From Nymphaea colorata (lineage: Eukaryota; Streptophyta; Magnoliopsida; Nymphaeales; Nymphaeaceae), in assembly GCF_008831285.2 (NCBI RefSeq), contig NC_045146.1, positions 22,833,703-22,897,702 of the forward strand: a stretch of DNA of 64,000 nt, read 5' to 3'. A program made the position numbers and the translations under genes. Under the pieces are notes generated by a model that had not been told where the DNA came from, did no database searches, and was given only the letters and a program-made list of their open reading frames with translations. Positions 25,788 through 37,931 of this stretch are shown one piece after another (position 1 is the stretch's first letter; each line of letters begins with the position of its first letter).

Positions 25788-28412
25788 CCGAAACCCCGAC
25801 ATGGCCTGGAAATAAATGAGCCAGGTGAACGCCTGCTTTGGCCTACCTTGCCACTGGGTGAGCCAATAGGCCGTCCTAGCCCGGTATCACGTAGCCCGGT
25901 GCGATGCCTCTCTACTGTAGGTCGCCCATGATGGCCTAGTGTTTAGATAATTGCGAACACGCTTGAATTGCCTCATCTCAGTCTCAATTGTGTTATCTGG
26001 ATCTGACCCCTACCAGGCCAGGTATTGGATCTCAAACTGTTGACACCCCTTGACTGAATGTGCATTAAAGTAAGAATCAAAATCCAATTTCAACTTTACC
26101 AGAGTGGGTCATGAATCAGATTGATGCCCAAGCCAAGGGGATCCAATCCACAGAAGCCTTGTAAATTGTAATTAACAAGGAAGCCGAGCACAAAGGACTT
26201 CATCAGATCTGAACTGTACCATCAGCTTTCTTCCTCCACATGTAAAGACTCAGGGACAGACTGCTGGAGAGGGACCTCCTTATTGTCTGTAGCAAAGAGG
26301 GTAGATGATGACCCATGGCAGAACCATATATATATATAATATATAATTGTCTATACATGTTATGCATATAGATTTGAAGAGCAGAAGGGCCCTTGCTCCT
26401 GTGTAATAGAAGTTTTAAATATTTGAATCAACAGAGAAGATTGGCGTGTCCAGCCATGGTAACAGATCAAGATGGTAAAATATGATAAAAGGAGTTCAAA
26501 ATTTTCAGAAAGTATAGCTTCCTGCCACATGTTTCAGCCTGATAAGAAGGATGTTCTCGTCGTTGTGCGTAAAAAAGTTAGCAGCGCGGCCATCACGCAA
26601 GCGTCACCGTAAAATTTGGGAGGGAAACCATCATTTTCCATTTGACCAGAAAACGGTGGGATATGTTCTGCTGGATTTGGAATTGATCACAAGTCAGGAG
26701 AAGAACAGGGAGCACCTGAAGATAACAGAAGCCTATGTTCTGTCTGTTTATAGTGAATTGAAAGTATTGGAATGACGTGATATCCTGTCTGCAATCTGGA
26801 GAATAACAGGGTATGGGCGAAGGGATTAAACAATGAGGGAAAAGATTTGAAACTTTTGGAAACTACCAATCAAATAAATGTGTGAGAAGAGCTGTGAAAT
26901 AACAGAAATCAGGCTTTCACCATGAAATGATGACTAACCAGCTTCTCTGCAGTTTGTAAAATAAGAGAGACAGAGGGAAAGGGGGAGGCCATCATTACGT
27001 GCTTTTCGTTCAGGGACAAAGAAGGAGGTAATCATCATGTGCTCTTTGTTCAGTGGGTAAAAAGTTTCTGGTGGTGTCGCAGGAATGACGAAATGAAATC
27101 CATGGCGATTCTGCGAGAGAGAAAGAGAAAGAGAGCATCATTGTAGATGACGCAATCTGTCCTCTCTGTGCATCAATTCATCACAGTATCCACCAGTCAT
27201 TGAAATTGATCTGAACGGCCTTGAATCGCCGCTTAGATGCCATGAATTAACTGATTTATTCTCTCTTGAATTAACCAAATCTGGGGTTAAATCAGCCAGT
27301 TAGGTGTAACATTTCATGAAAATTCTTCTTGAAGTTAAACCGATTGAAAACAAATTTCTAATGCGATTCGGTTCAGCTGATCATTGAAGGTGGTCCGATT
27401 CAGAAATTTATTGTTACCATATCGCACAAACCAAGAAAATACTCCAGAGTCTTGAATTGTTGTTATTTTTACTACAAGTACAACTATTTTTATTGATAGA
27501 GTAATTACTTGCACCATGATTGAACCTGTCGCCTGTAAGCCGAAAAACAGTCGAGATAAAGCGTCTTCCTTCCCAACGACAAAGGGGAAAAAACAATGTA
27601 AAATTTTTGAAATCGAGCTGCTTTAGGGAAGTCATAGATCGAATTCATGACCATTCAATTGGCTCATTAATTTTCCTTGTCGGCTCAGATCTCTAGTCGC
27701 ATCCAGCAGGATTTTACTCATTTTTGTGACATATAAATAATTAATTATCAACATTGAAGGTCTATTTCAGTGGAAGAACAATGATAGTAACGGATGAAGT
27801 TATACCGCTGCCACACTGCGCCTTATTAAACCTTTCCATGGCCTTGTCCTTTGTAAGGCACGGCGAGCCAGAGCTCAATTGAGGTTTACTGCTTGGGATG
27901 GAGGTTCATTAAGCTGTTTAGTCCTTCTCAAGCTAAAAAATTGGTAACAAGTAATGAGCAAAGGGAAGATATCCCAAAGAATCGAAGCACTTTTCGCTTT
28001 GATCTTAGTAGAGAGCGGATCACCATGGTTCTTTCACAGCATATAAGACCAAATATAGGTGAAGGAAAACATAACAAATTTAACTATATTTTGGCAACGA
28101 CAAACACACTAATTTACATTTATTGTTTAGGCTGTCCTAGGTAAATGGTATTGTCATGATCATACATGAAGCACCAACTTATTAAAAAAATGCAACAGCA
28201 AAAAAATATCTATTTATCTTTGATAATTCACACGCATACTCTCTCTCTCTCTCTCTCACGCCTTAGTGACATCATCAACATAAACCGACGTCTAGGACGA
28301 TGGGACAAATTATTGTAAGACAAATTCATCGTAATATGTGGAAAAATTCAATGCAAGAAAAAGGATCTAATATCTTATAAAAGAAGTAATCGTATTTACA
28401 AAAGAAGCCCGT

Positions 28413-29189
28413 TCATGAGCGGGGCTGGTTATTTCGATTTTGGTGTGTTTGGTGGTGGTGGGAAAAGGATTCTACAGCAAAAATAAAAAGAATAGAAGAC
28501 GGAGATAAATGCGAAGATGCGCTTGGGGCCGAACGATCATCCGCCATGGTCGTCTTCCTCATTTCTGAAGTTTTTTTGGAAGCACGAAGGCCGTTTACGC
28601 AGAGTATCCATCGGGTTCTCTCTGCTTTGTAAAGCGGTTTCCATGTGGTCGGCGACGCAGGCGGAAGCTGCTCACGTGACTCTTTTATCTCCCCGACGGG
28701 GCCAGACCTCGTCATTCCGAGGCCGTCCCCTCCTTCCTCCGGCTTCTGTACGAACGCGCAGGTGACGTCATCCACCGAAGAATCCACTGCACATGCCCCC
28801 ACCATCATCCCCTTCCTTCCACCTCGGGAGGGAGGAAGAGAGAGATGGCCTAGAGAGAGAAAGAGAGACTGGCCACACTGTTTCGAGTTCCCAGAAGGAG
28901 CGAGGGAGAAGGGGACCATGGCCCTGGTTTTAGAGAGAGAAAATCTCGACTCCCAGTGCCCCGCTAGGGAGAAGTAGAAATGGCCACATGCCAAGCGTGG
29001 GAAACTTGGCTCCACGTTATAGGGAGAGAAAGCTTTGAATGCCGATGTGGAGGGAGAAGTACTGCCATGGGGGCTGAAGGGATCAGACTGAGAGGGAACT
29101 GTATGGAGAGAAAGCGGACAGAAGAGCACGGGCCGTCCGGGGGGGCAGCGGGCATGGGCGTCCCTGACCAAGAAGAAAGGCGCCGTGTT
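28413..29189 (-). other. 3' flank/UTR of the TRM gene with a long in-frame open stretch
   Basis: Directly after the TRM stop codon (TAG, 29190-29192) the same frame stays open for about 258 more codons, down to 28413. The sequence is GC-rich and low in complexity (Ser/Pro/Arg-rich product), with no domain I recognise. I read it as probable 3' UTR and flank rather than coding sequence. Confidence 0.4.
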
Positions 29190-31979
29190 CTAGAGAGAGA
29201 GGAGGTCGACGACGGTCTCGCCGACGAGCGAATCGGCGATGTCCTGACCGATACGGAAGAGTATCGACTCGGAGACCGACTCGGCGTCGGCGTCGTTGAT
29301 CGGGGAGGAGAAGTGGCCGGAGTTGACGTCGTTGGCGACCAGCCCGTCGATGTCCTGCAGGATCTTGCAGTCCGCGGACGGGAAGCATCGCGTCTCCGTC
29401 CACACTTCGTCGAGCAGCTGCTTGCCGGTCACGGCCGTCGTGCATGGTCCCTGCCCCATCATCATCAACATCATCCATGGCCTCATGCAGAGGTGGGGCC
29501 TCAGCCGCTCTCTCAGCATCTCGTCCACCAGTTGGAACACTAGCTTCCTGCTGCTCCTAGTGTCGGGCATGGTGATCCCATGATGATGGCCTCCACCACC
29601 TTGGCCGGGACGACCATGATGGTAGGGCCAGGCATCTAGTTTGATGAGGATGGCGGGATCCAAAGGGTGAGATGGGGAGTACCAATTAATGAAGGAGACC
29701 TTGGTGTTGCTTCTTACTCCCATTAACTCAAATATGTTCTTAATGTACTCATACACGAACATGGTATCCTTTACCACGCTTCCTTTGTCGCCTGCCGGTG
29801 CCGACGACGGAGAAGATGATGGCATGGTGTCATGGATGGATATGGGCAGTGAAGAAGAAGAACAGAGGGAGTTGAGCCGTGGCCTTTTGGGCAATGCAGG
29901 AGCAAGTTGCAGACTGGTGCTGGTGGGTCTATCCAAAACGGAAGCATCCAAAGCTGCTGCAGACGATTGCCGAGATGGCTGTCGAAAAATAAACAAACCA
30001 ATTTGCTCATTCAATCTTTGCCTTTAAAATCATTATGCAAAGCACAGAAAATTATTACTAAACATGAAAGTAAAAACAAGTATATGGTGATTAAATTCAT
30101 GAGCACAGTAGTAGTATTCTGAGAGAGAATAATTAAAAGAGAAAGAGAAGGAGAACGAGGTCACAGATACCGGAGGGGGGGCGACCCCAGAGACAGGGGT
30201 ACGGAGAAGTATCCTTGAGGAAGCCTTGGTTGTAGGGATAACGGAATGGGCCTTGAGAAGGTGATCACAGATTGGCTTCTGCCCCTTCTTTGGGGTGCCG
30301 GACTTGATGTCTAGGACCCGAACGTAGCTCTCTCTTATCTTTGGTGGGCTCCGGTCCTTCTTTGCTGTCCTTGCGACGCCACCCTTGTTCCCCTTCACCG
30401 CTGAGACCTCGAACCTGGGCTTACCCTTTGCTGAGGCGCCGAGCCTAGGCCCTGACTTGGTGGCTCTTGGTTTGGGCTCCATCGCCTGTGCCGGCGTGGT
30501 GCCAAGCCTAGTGACGGCCTTCTGCGAGTTGTTCTTAGGTGAGCTCGCAGCGGTCTGGTTCTCTGGCCTTGGTCTGACCTTGTTGGTGCATTCCTCTTGG
30601 CCTCTGAGTCTGAGCCTGGGCGAGCATGGCGATGTAGATGAGTGCCTGGTCTCTTCCTTTGTTGTCTTCGCGAGTCGAGGTGAATTTGAGGATGGCACCA
30701 ATCGAGGACTGGTTGGTCTGCCAGCATTTGAAACCAAAGTCGCTCTCTTTGTATCTAGATTTCTCAGAGAGAAGGATGACGTTGACGACGACGGTGAAGA
30801 GGCCAAGGGAACGCCGTCGGCGTAACCGATGTTGGCGAAGGGAGGCACGTTTTCCTTCTGTATCTGAAGGGAGAGTCTGTGCTCGGCGTCCGACCGCCGG
30901 GCCGACGAGATCCGTGGGCTCTCCGGTAACGACCGGGAGAGCGTCAGTATCCGGTCCTGCCGAATTATGTTCTCACATCTCTTCTCGAGATGCCTCAGCT
31001 CGCGATTCAGCTCCTTGAGCTTCATTTCTCTGGGATGCGAGAGCTTCTTAATGGTGCTTGTGCGGTCCTTGCCGATGGAATTGAGGCCGGAGGAATCGTC
31101 TCCTTCCAGGACACCACCACCACCTCCTCCTCCTCCTCCTGCTTCCTTTTCAACTTCATCTGGCAAAATCTCGATCCCCATCAAACGTGCAACGACGCTC
31201 GGGCTCTTACATTTCGGATTCGGACTAGTCGAATCTTTGGAAGCCGTCGGTCTTGTGAAAATCTCAAACGCCATCTGCAGAAGAAAGAACAGGTATTTCT
31301 CAGAAAAACATAATATTGTCAGAAACAGGCAAGAAGACAATAATACCGATATAATGATAGCAATCAGGACACAGTAAAGAAATGGAAAACAAAAAGGGAT
31401 AAGAAAAGACACTGTTTGGAACATCCCATTTGAAATTTCCACCTCACAATTTGAAAACTCATGTCTACATTCCATAAGCAAGCAAACATATAAAATACTA
31501 ACAATCAAAAGAGATGAAACACAACAAAACAACAGAAACAACTGCAGGGACGCGTGCTTTCTAAAACGGACACGCCAACATGAGGCTTACAGGAATTTCT
31601 TCATCGTCATCATCTTGGCGACGTTGTTGCTTCTCAAATGCAACAACACGACCGGCAGTAGGTAGGATTTCAAGACTGTTCCTAGGCGCCTCAAAGCCTG
31701 CAACAATGTCCACGGATTCTCATTACGGGTCCACGAAAAGGAAGACTACCAGCATAAAGAGATGAGGTGGGGAGGAAGGAGGAGAGCCACATCCATACCC
31801 GTGCAGCAGAGGCCATCTTCTGGCGGGGGACGAGCTGCGGGCTGAGAACTACTGCTAGTTGTGGTGTCTACGGCGATTTCTTGCCGGAAATCGAAGAGCT
31901 GAAGCATGCCACTCATGCAGCCGGCGACGACGCCACCACTCGCCCCTCTCTCTTTCCTCATAGACCTGCTCCACCCCAT
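29190..31979 (-). CDS. TRM/LONGIFOLIA-type protein with DUF4378
   Basis: Probable TON1-recruiting-motif (TRM) family protein, linked in plants to cortical microtubule arrays and organ elongation. Exons reading leftward: 31799-31979, 31591-31697, 30171-31274 and 29190-29978, giving 726 residues with phases that fit. Features in order: N-terminal CMSGMLQLFDF block (about residues 21-31); VARLMGIE motif (124-131), a family hallmark; a nine-Gly run encoded by CCT/CCA repeats; a basic Ser/Pro-rich middle with repeated SPR motifs (SARR, SPRL, SPRLRL); and a C-terminal DUF4378 region ending LVGETVVDLLSL. DUF4378 residues include FINWY and a WTETRCFP block. Start chosen at 31979 because it opens the frame before the family N-terminal motif. 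I cannot assign the exact TRM subfamily. Confidence 0.88.
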
Positions 31980-34110
31980 TCCCTCCCCCTCCTCTCAAAC
32001 TCCGTTGCCGACGAGGGAGAGATTGCAGAAGGTGGAGGAGAAGATGTGGAGGGGGATGAGATTGCTAATATTTTTTTTTTTTTGGTTTTTCCCTTTCGAT
32101 TTGTAGGCCTCGTCGATCGAGAGAGACGATTTGAAACGAGGAGGGAAGTGTTGAATAAAGAACATTTATAGCATATCTTTTTAACGCCGGTAGAAGTGAG
32201 CGTGAGAGAAAAAAAAAAAAAAAGAGGAGGGAACATCGGTACTTGAAACAAGGGGTTGCCCCTTTCTCGATGGCCCTAGATGCCCTTATCTCTACTCTGG
32301 GTCCCACAGACCCAGAACGAGCCCAGTGGACCCTACCTATCCACTGGGTTCATCAGCTTGGTTCAGTCGGTTAGCCTAAATTGACCATCATAAAAAAGAA
32401 AAAAAAAACATTTATTATATTAAATCTTCCTTTTAATGTCAAAAAATAAGTTCCTGGCCGGTTCAGGTAAATTGTTTAAAGATTACCAATTATTTAAAAC
32501 TTTTTTCTACTTAGAAATGACCTTGTAGTAAAGGTATGCACATGACCATGCTTGTCCCTGAGTGCCAAGGTGGTTCCCACCAAACTTAGGACACATTGAT
32601 CCGTTCCAATTTTACGAACATGTAAGCTTGATTTTAAACTCATGGTGTCCCACCGGCTTCCTTTTGTTTTTGTGTAGCTAGCAAGAGGCGCTCTATCGAC
32701 TTTATAGAGTTTTCACAAGTCATTCCTAAACCAAAATGAAGTGACATCTTTAGGTGATATTCTTACTGCCATCTCTTACTAACCACGACAAGGCTCGACA
32801 CACTCTCTATTCGAACTCACTTGGCTTGACCCCCTAAGTTGGGTTGTCTCGTCTGGGTTCAGTTGGGTGCGGTCGGCGGCCCCGGGACTTGGTTTGTTGG
32901 GGCACATTATGCAATCCTGTTTACAAAAATTCGAACCAACTTCATGTTTTCTGATCATCATCATTATTATATGATTCATTTTGGTGATTAATATTTTAAT
33001 AACCCATGATTCTGCTGATCTCAATGTTAAAGTTAGGGGGGGTTGCTGAATTTATAAAGAACATCACTGCCATTAAATATTGAGATTGATGCGAATGATT
33101 CCATCGGTGCTGCCTAATGGAGGGCATTAAAAAGTGGCTCTAAAATCTTTTGGTGTCGGATAACCTGCGGGTCATGTGGTGGTGCATAAAGAGGCCGTGC
33201 CTAAGAGTGAGAGCCCATGCTCTCTCTCTCTCTCTCTCTCATAAAGTGGGAGATGAGAGAAATTACGTGAAGCTCCATGTTCAAATGCCACCACAGCGAG
33301 CTTTCAAACTTTGTAAATTACCAAACCACCCTGTATTAACACCGATTGAACGTTCCATTTCCCTCCCAACAACACTCTACTTTGAAAAGTTTAGTTCTAT
33401 TTTTTTTTGTTTAATATTTTAAATAATCTTAAACGATTTATAAAAAAATGTTAAATGGTTGGTTGTTCTCGTTTTTAGTTCTTTTTGAGATTAGAACTAA
33501 AACCGTGAAAATGGGTCAATTCATTACACACAGAATTAAGATTTCTATAGTGCCTCAAATTTATGAGTCTCAAACACAAGATTTATGTTATCTTTTTCAA
33601 ACACAAGATTTCACAGCCTTGTTGAAATTCAAGGATTTGAAATCTTTGAGATGTTAAGACCCCAAAATCTCATACCACCTTTAATCTTAAATTCAAGTGA
33701 GTCGAATGATCTAAAGGAAAGCAGATCTTATTGATAAGATTGCATACTTGGTTCTCCTCGTTTCTTAGGACTAGAACTCAAAATCTAAAGTTTGCACTCG
33801 TCCAAAGTTCATGCTTCTGCTTTGTGTAGAGTAAACCCAAGTGTAAAACATGAATTTTGTTTACAACTTTTTGAAACTCAAATACCTGCACATCATTCTA
33901 GTGATTTCAATACATTATTCTAGTGATTTCAATTTTCAACATGTTAGACTTATGCCATTTGAAGAAGCAGGCACGTCACCATTTCGATTTCCATGAACAC
34001 TATATATTTGCATCAATCATAAGTGGTAGGATGCAATACCTAAATTGAAAGGTATACCACTACTATCACTGATATTGATATAGAAAAAATATTAAGGTCT
34101 CTTTCTTGAA
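31980..34110. other. 5' flank of the TRM gene and intergenic region
   Basis: Contains two adjacent hairpins (32296-32350, listed separately), poly-A/T tracts and a CT microsatellite near 33220-33241. No gene is supported. Confidence 0.55.
32296..32350. other. Two adjacent inverted repeats upstream of the TRM gene
   Basis: First hairpin: TCTGGGTC, loop CCACA, GACCCAGA (32296-32316), perfect 8-bp arms. Second: GCCCAGTGGA, 9-base spacer, TCCACTGGGT (32321 to about 32349), 9 of 10 arm pairs. They are four bases apart and lie about 320 bp upstream of the TRM start codon. Function unknown. Confidence 0.7.
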
Positions 34111-34838
34111 GCCTTGACCAAGTATAGAGAAGCAAAAAGATGAAGGAGAGGGAGCAGGAATGACCAAGTATAGAGAAGCAAAGAGATGAAGGAGAGGGAG
34201 CAGGAAAGAAGGTTAGTTTGGTAATCTCGGGTCCGTCTGTCTCTATGTATGTGTATGGAAGCAAAAGAGATGAAGGAGAGGAAGCAAGAAAGATGGTTAG
34301 TTTGGTAATCTCGGGTAGTCTTTCTCTATGTGTGTGTGTGTGGGAGCCATGACCAAGTATACAGAAGCAAAAGAGATGAAAGAGAGGGAGCAGGAAAGAT
34401 GATTAGTTTGGTAATCTCGGGTCCGTCTCTCTCTATGTGTGTGTGTGTGTGGGAGCCATGACCAAGTATAGAGAAGCAGAAGAGATGAAGGAGAGGGAGC
34501 AGGAAAGATGGTTAGTTTGGTTATCTCGGGTTCGTCTGTCTCTCTGTATGTGTAGGGGAGCCATGACCAAGTATAGAGAAGCAGAAGAGATGAAGGAGAG
34601 GGAGCAGGAAAGATAGTTAGTTTGGTAATCTCGGGTCTGTCTCTCTTTATATGTGTGTGTGGGAGCCATGACCAAGTATCGAGAAGCAAAGAGATGAAGG
34701 AGAGGGAGCAGGAAAGATGGTTAGTTTGGTAATCTCGAGTCAGTCTCTCTCTATGTGTGGGAGCCATAACCAAGTATACAAAGCAGAAGAGATGAAGGAG
34801 AGGGAGCAGGAAAGATGGTTAGTTTGGTAATCTCGGGT
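34111..34838. repeat. Minisatellite, period about 98-109 bp, 7-8 copies
   Basis: Each unit contains GACCAAGTATAGAGAAGC, GAGATGAAGGAGAGGGAGC, AGGAAAGATGGTTAGTTTGG, TAATCTCGGGT and a variable GT/CT stretch ending GGGAGCCAT. Full units begin near 34351, 34460, 34565, 34670 and 34768; shortened copies precede them. Length variation lies mostly in the (GT)n part. A 158-codon minus-strand frame across it, with repeated SLSFIS-type peptides, is a by-product of the repeat. Confidence 0.92.
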
Positions 34839-36929
34839 GTGTTTGGAATCATTCACTTTTGGCTGCAGTCTTCTTACGTGGGAGGAGCGTGTGTTTCTGC
34901 AAGTGTTGGGGGCGCATATTAACGGCTTTCTGGATTTTGATGGAGTTTTCCTGTAATCCAACTCCCCTTTTCCCTTTCACTCCTTTTCAAAATTAAAGTC
35001 CCATGGTGTCGAGGGAGAGTTGGTAAGACTGACTGTCCTCTGCCGACTACTCTGCACACAAGGAAAAGGAAAGAGATGCCATTTTAACACCCACGAAGAC
35101 GACTCATTCAATGGTCTCCCTCTCTCTCCCCTTTCTTTCTTTCTTTCTTTCTTTTGTTTTCAAGTTTTTAACTTCCCCACTTGAATGAGTTTCACTCATG
35201 GTGTAAAAAAGTGTATCATCATCACATGGTGTACCTTAGTACCATGAATATGGAGGATGTCCATTTCATTCATTTAATTTCTCCCCCATCTCTCTCTCTC
35301 TCTCTCCTTAAATTCTTTTCCCCTTTTCATAGCTTGCAAAAAGGCAGGTTGGCCCATCACCCTTCAGCTGATTCATGCAACTCAACCATCAGTTCAGTCT
35401 GTGAATAATATGGAAATGGGGGCTCCTGTTCTTATATCATCATTTGAATCGGTCCTCATTTCTCAAATAGTTAAAAATTAAATACTCATCTCATTTAAGT
35501 TATAAAAAGGGAAATACCTGGATCCCAGACCCATAGATGGAAATGTTTTAACCACCAACGTGCTTGTTAGGGCAAATTAACTTATACATATATACATATA
35601 TGGATCGGGTCTTGTTTGGACTCCAAAGCTTGATCCAAGTGGAGACAAGGTTTCAGATTAAACAGTTGGTCTGAAACGTTCAGGAAAGAGAACGCTGCTT
35701 TGGTTACTCGAATCTGGATCCAAATCATTTGTCCAAATCTGGAAAGAACCCACCCCACAAAAAATACTTGTTCGGCAACTTGATGCAGATTAATCTGAAA
35801 TTGGAAGTGGGATGACTGATTTCTAACTTGATCCATCCCAAAATAACTATCACTTCCGTCGACCAATTCTTAGCTAGTTATCCAGTATAGATTTAGGTAC
35901 TGATCTGATTAGATATCGTTTAGGTAACTTGATATACATTCACAACTGCAATAGTTGGGTCCATATATAAACTGGATGGTAAGTGACTCAAGATGATGGA
36001 TCTGGATCTCCATATAATTGTAAAGTAACAATGATTCGAATGGTATATATATTCTTGATGACATGAACGTTATGTGATTGTCCCATGAATTTACCAATCT
36101 TCAAAGAGTGTACCATGAATCTGTTTCAATTTTTGAGTTAGATTGATGTGATACTCATTGAGTATCTTTGCTGCCAAACGGCCCCTTAACAAAATGGTAA
36201 CTTAAACAAAGAACAATTAATTAGGATAATCACACACATATGCACATATATGAAATAATCATTATCACATATGTTCTTCCTAAAGCTTACAAACAATGAA
36301 ATCACACACACACACCAATATAAAATGATGTTCCTCCTACAAGCTCACCGAAAATAATAAAAGGTTTATTTATTTCCTTGTGAAACTGAACAGGATGCCA
36401 AATCTGCAATGGAAATGATTCAATAATTGCGTAAAACTTTCAAAAATTTGAAATTTCGAAGCATTCTTTTGAAGTCCTTTATGGATATTCCCCTTCCTAA
36501 TTTGTACCACGGAATAACCGCATAGTTGGTGAATACGACGAGTCCAGTGAAGCTAATGACGAATAAAATATGCCACAAGAACAGTCTGTCACCATGGACC
36601 CATACGTCTACATGGGTCCAAGTGAGAAAACGCCGTCCCCACGGCCTAATTAGCGTGTACTTGATCATAATATTTTTTTGAGTTAGGAGAGAAATCACTA
36701 AGATCTGTAAATATTTTGGAACTTTGGCAGCCGAATTAGAGGTGCGCGTTTACAGGCACCTGTTCTGGTTTTTTCTGTATATTTTACAGCCATGGAGACC
36801 CCCAGCTCTTTCGTTCACTAGAAAAATTAGATCCAATATTAAAATTGTAGCTGTGTTTCAAATTGAGTTTCTGTTGATACTACTGATTATAATCATAAGC
36901 ATCTGCCAATTTATAAGCACACACAGTAT

Positions 36930-37931
36930 GTGTATCGTATTGCCATTTATTGCAGATTGCAGATGATAGAAGCTCCTGAGCAATTCGAGTAGTTCGTGAT
37001 CATGGCGCTCAATCATGTCTATGCATTTCCCATACTGCTCACGAATGCAAGCATTCTGAGAGCATATATCAACAATTTAAGCTTCCTAATTGTGAGAAGA
37101 TGGCAATTTAAAATTGATTACAGAATGCAAATTGGCCGTCCATGATTGATAATCTCTATTCACCAGGCGAAAGCAGAATATGAACTTGCGATTAATGCCA
37201 AACCAGACTGAATACGCCATTAGAGATGCACCTGAGTACTGATTCAACCCTTGATTGCGATCTCCTTCTCAGGACGTGATCTTATATTGTTTGGAACTTC
37301 GAGAAATAATTAAAAAACGTGATGTTTTTCAAATTTCAAAGCACCAATAACTTTTCAATGTAATTTAATGTTGATTGATATGTAGTATTGCCAGCTGCTG
37401 TATTATTGAAGGCAACTGTCAAATTTATTGGCAATATTAACTCGGGAATTAATCAACAGTACCCACTTATTTTTATTTTTCCCAGTTCTTGCATTTTTTC
37501 TGTGACCAAGTTTCTTCATCTTGATTTCAGAAAGGTACTCGTTTTAGAAACAGAACAAAAGAGAACAGCAATTTAAAATCCTACAGCACACTGTCAATTA
37601 CCTGGCCTCATAATTCCACCTTCCTATCGTGAGAAATGGCTGCAGACGTATTAAGGGCAATTTCTTGAAGCGCAGATTGCTAAAAAGATGATCCTTTCCC
37701 TTAGTTCTTCTTCAAGAAAAACTTGCATTCATTATAAAATTGGATTCCAAAGATAGAACGCTTGACAGCAAGCAGGTGTTTCCTTCTTATTTGGAACTTT
37801 CTCGGTGATGGAGATGCTGGAAATTCTGCAGAGGCCCATTCTCTGGCCTTTTCCCGCTCCCACCCTTCCAGAATTTGCCAGAAAACATGGAAGTGCTTAA
37901 TTAACTGGTTTCTAGATAATAACCAGTTCAA
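36930..37931 (-). pseudogene. Unassigned cluster of exon-like open frames, possible broken gene
   Basis: Three minus-strand stretches look coding and carry splice-like borders. 37780 to about 37931 reads ILEGWEREKAREWASAEFPA and continues with QIRRKHLLAVKRSIFGIQ. 37602-37679, bounded by TTTTAG and GTAATT, reads QSALQEIALNTSAAISHDRK, then meets an in-frame TGA. About 36930-37055, after CTCTCAG, reads NACIREQYGKCIDMIERHDH followed by ELLELLRSFYHLQSAIN. The charge pattern suggests helical protein. I do not recognise the family. The TGA and missing start suggest a decayed gene fragment, but an expressed gene with exons I have not found is possible. Confidence 0.3.

Larger units (their letters stand above)
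22923..28412. other. Intergenic region with MITE relics
   Basis: Holds a pair of short diverged repeats near 23040-23160, two copies of the hAT-like MITE family (listed separately), an AT microsatellite near 26329-26347 and a CT microsatellite near 28239-28258. No open frame here resembles a known protein. Confidence 0.5.

Noticed and set aside
34297-34773. 158-codon minus-strand frame with repeated peptides
   Set aside because: It lies wholly within the minisatellite, and its repeats mirror the DNA unit.
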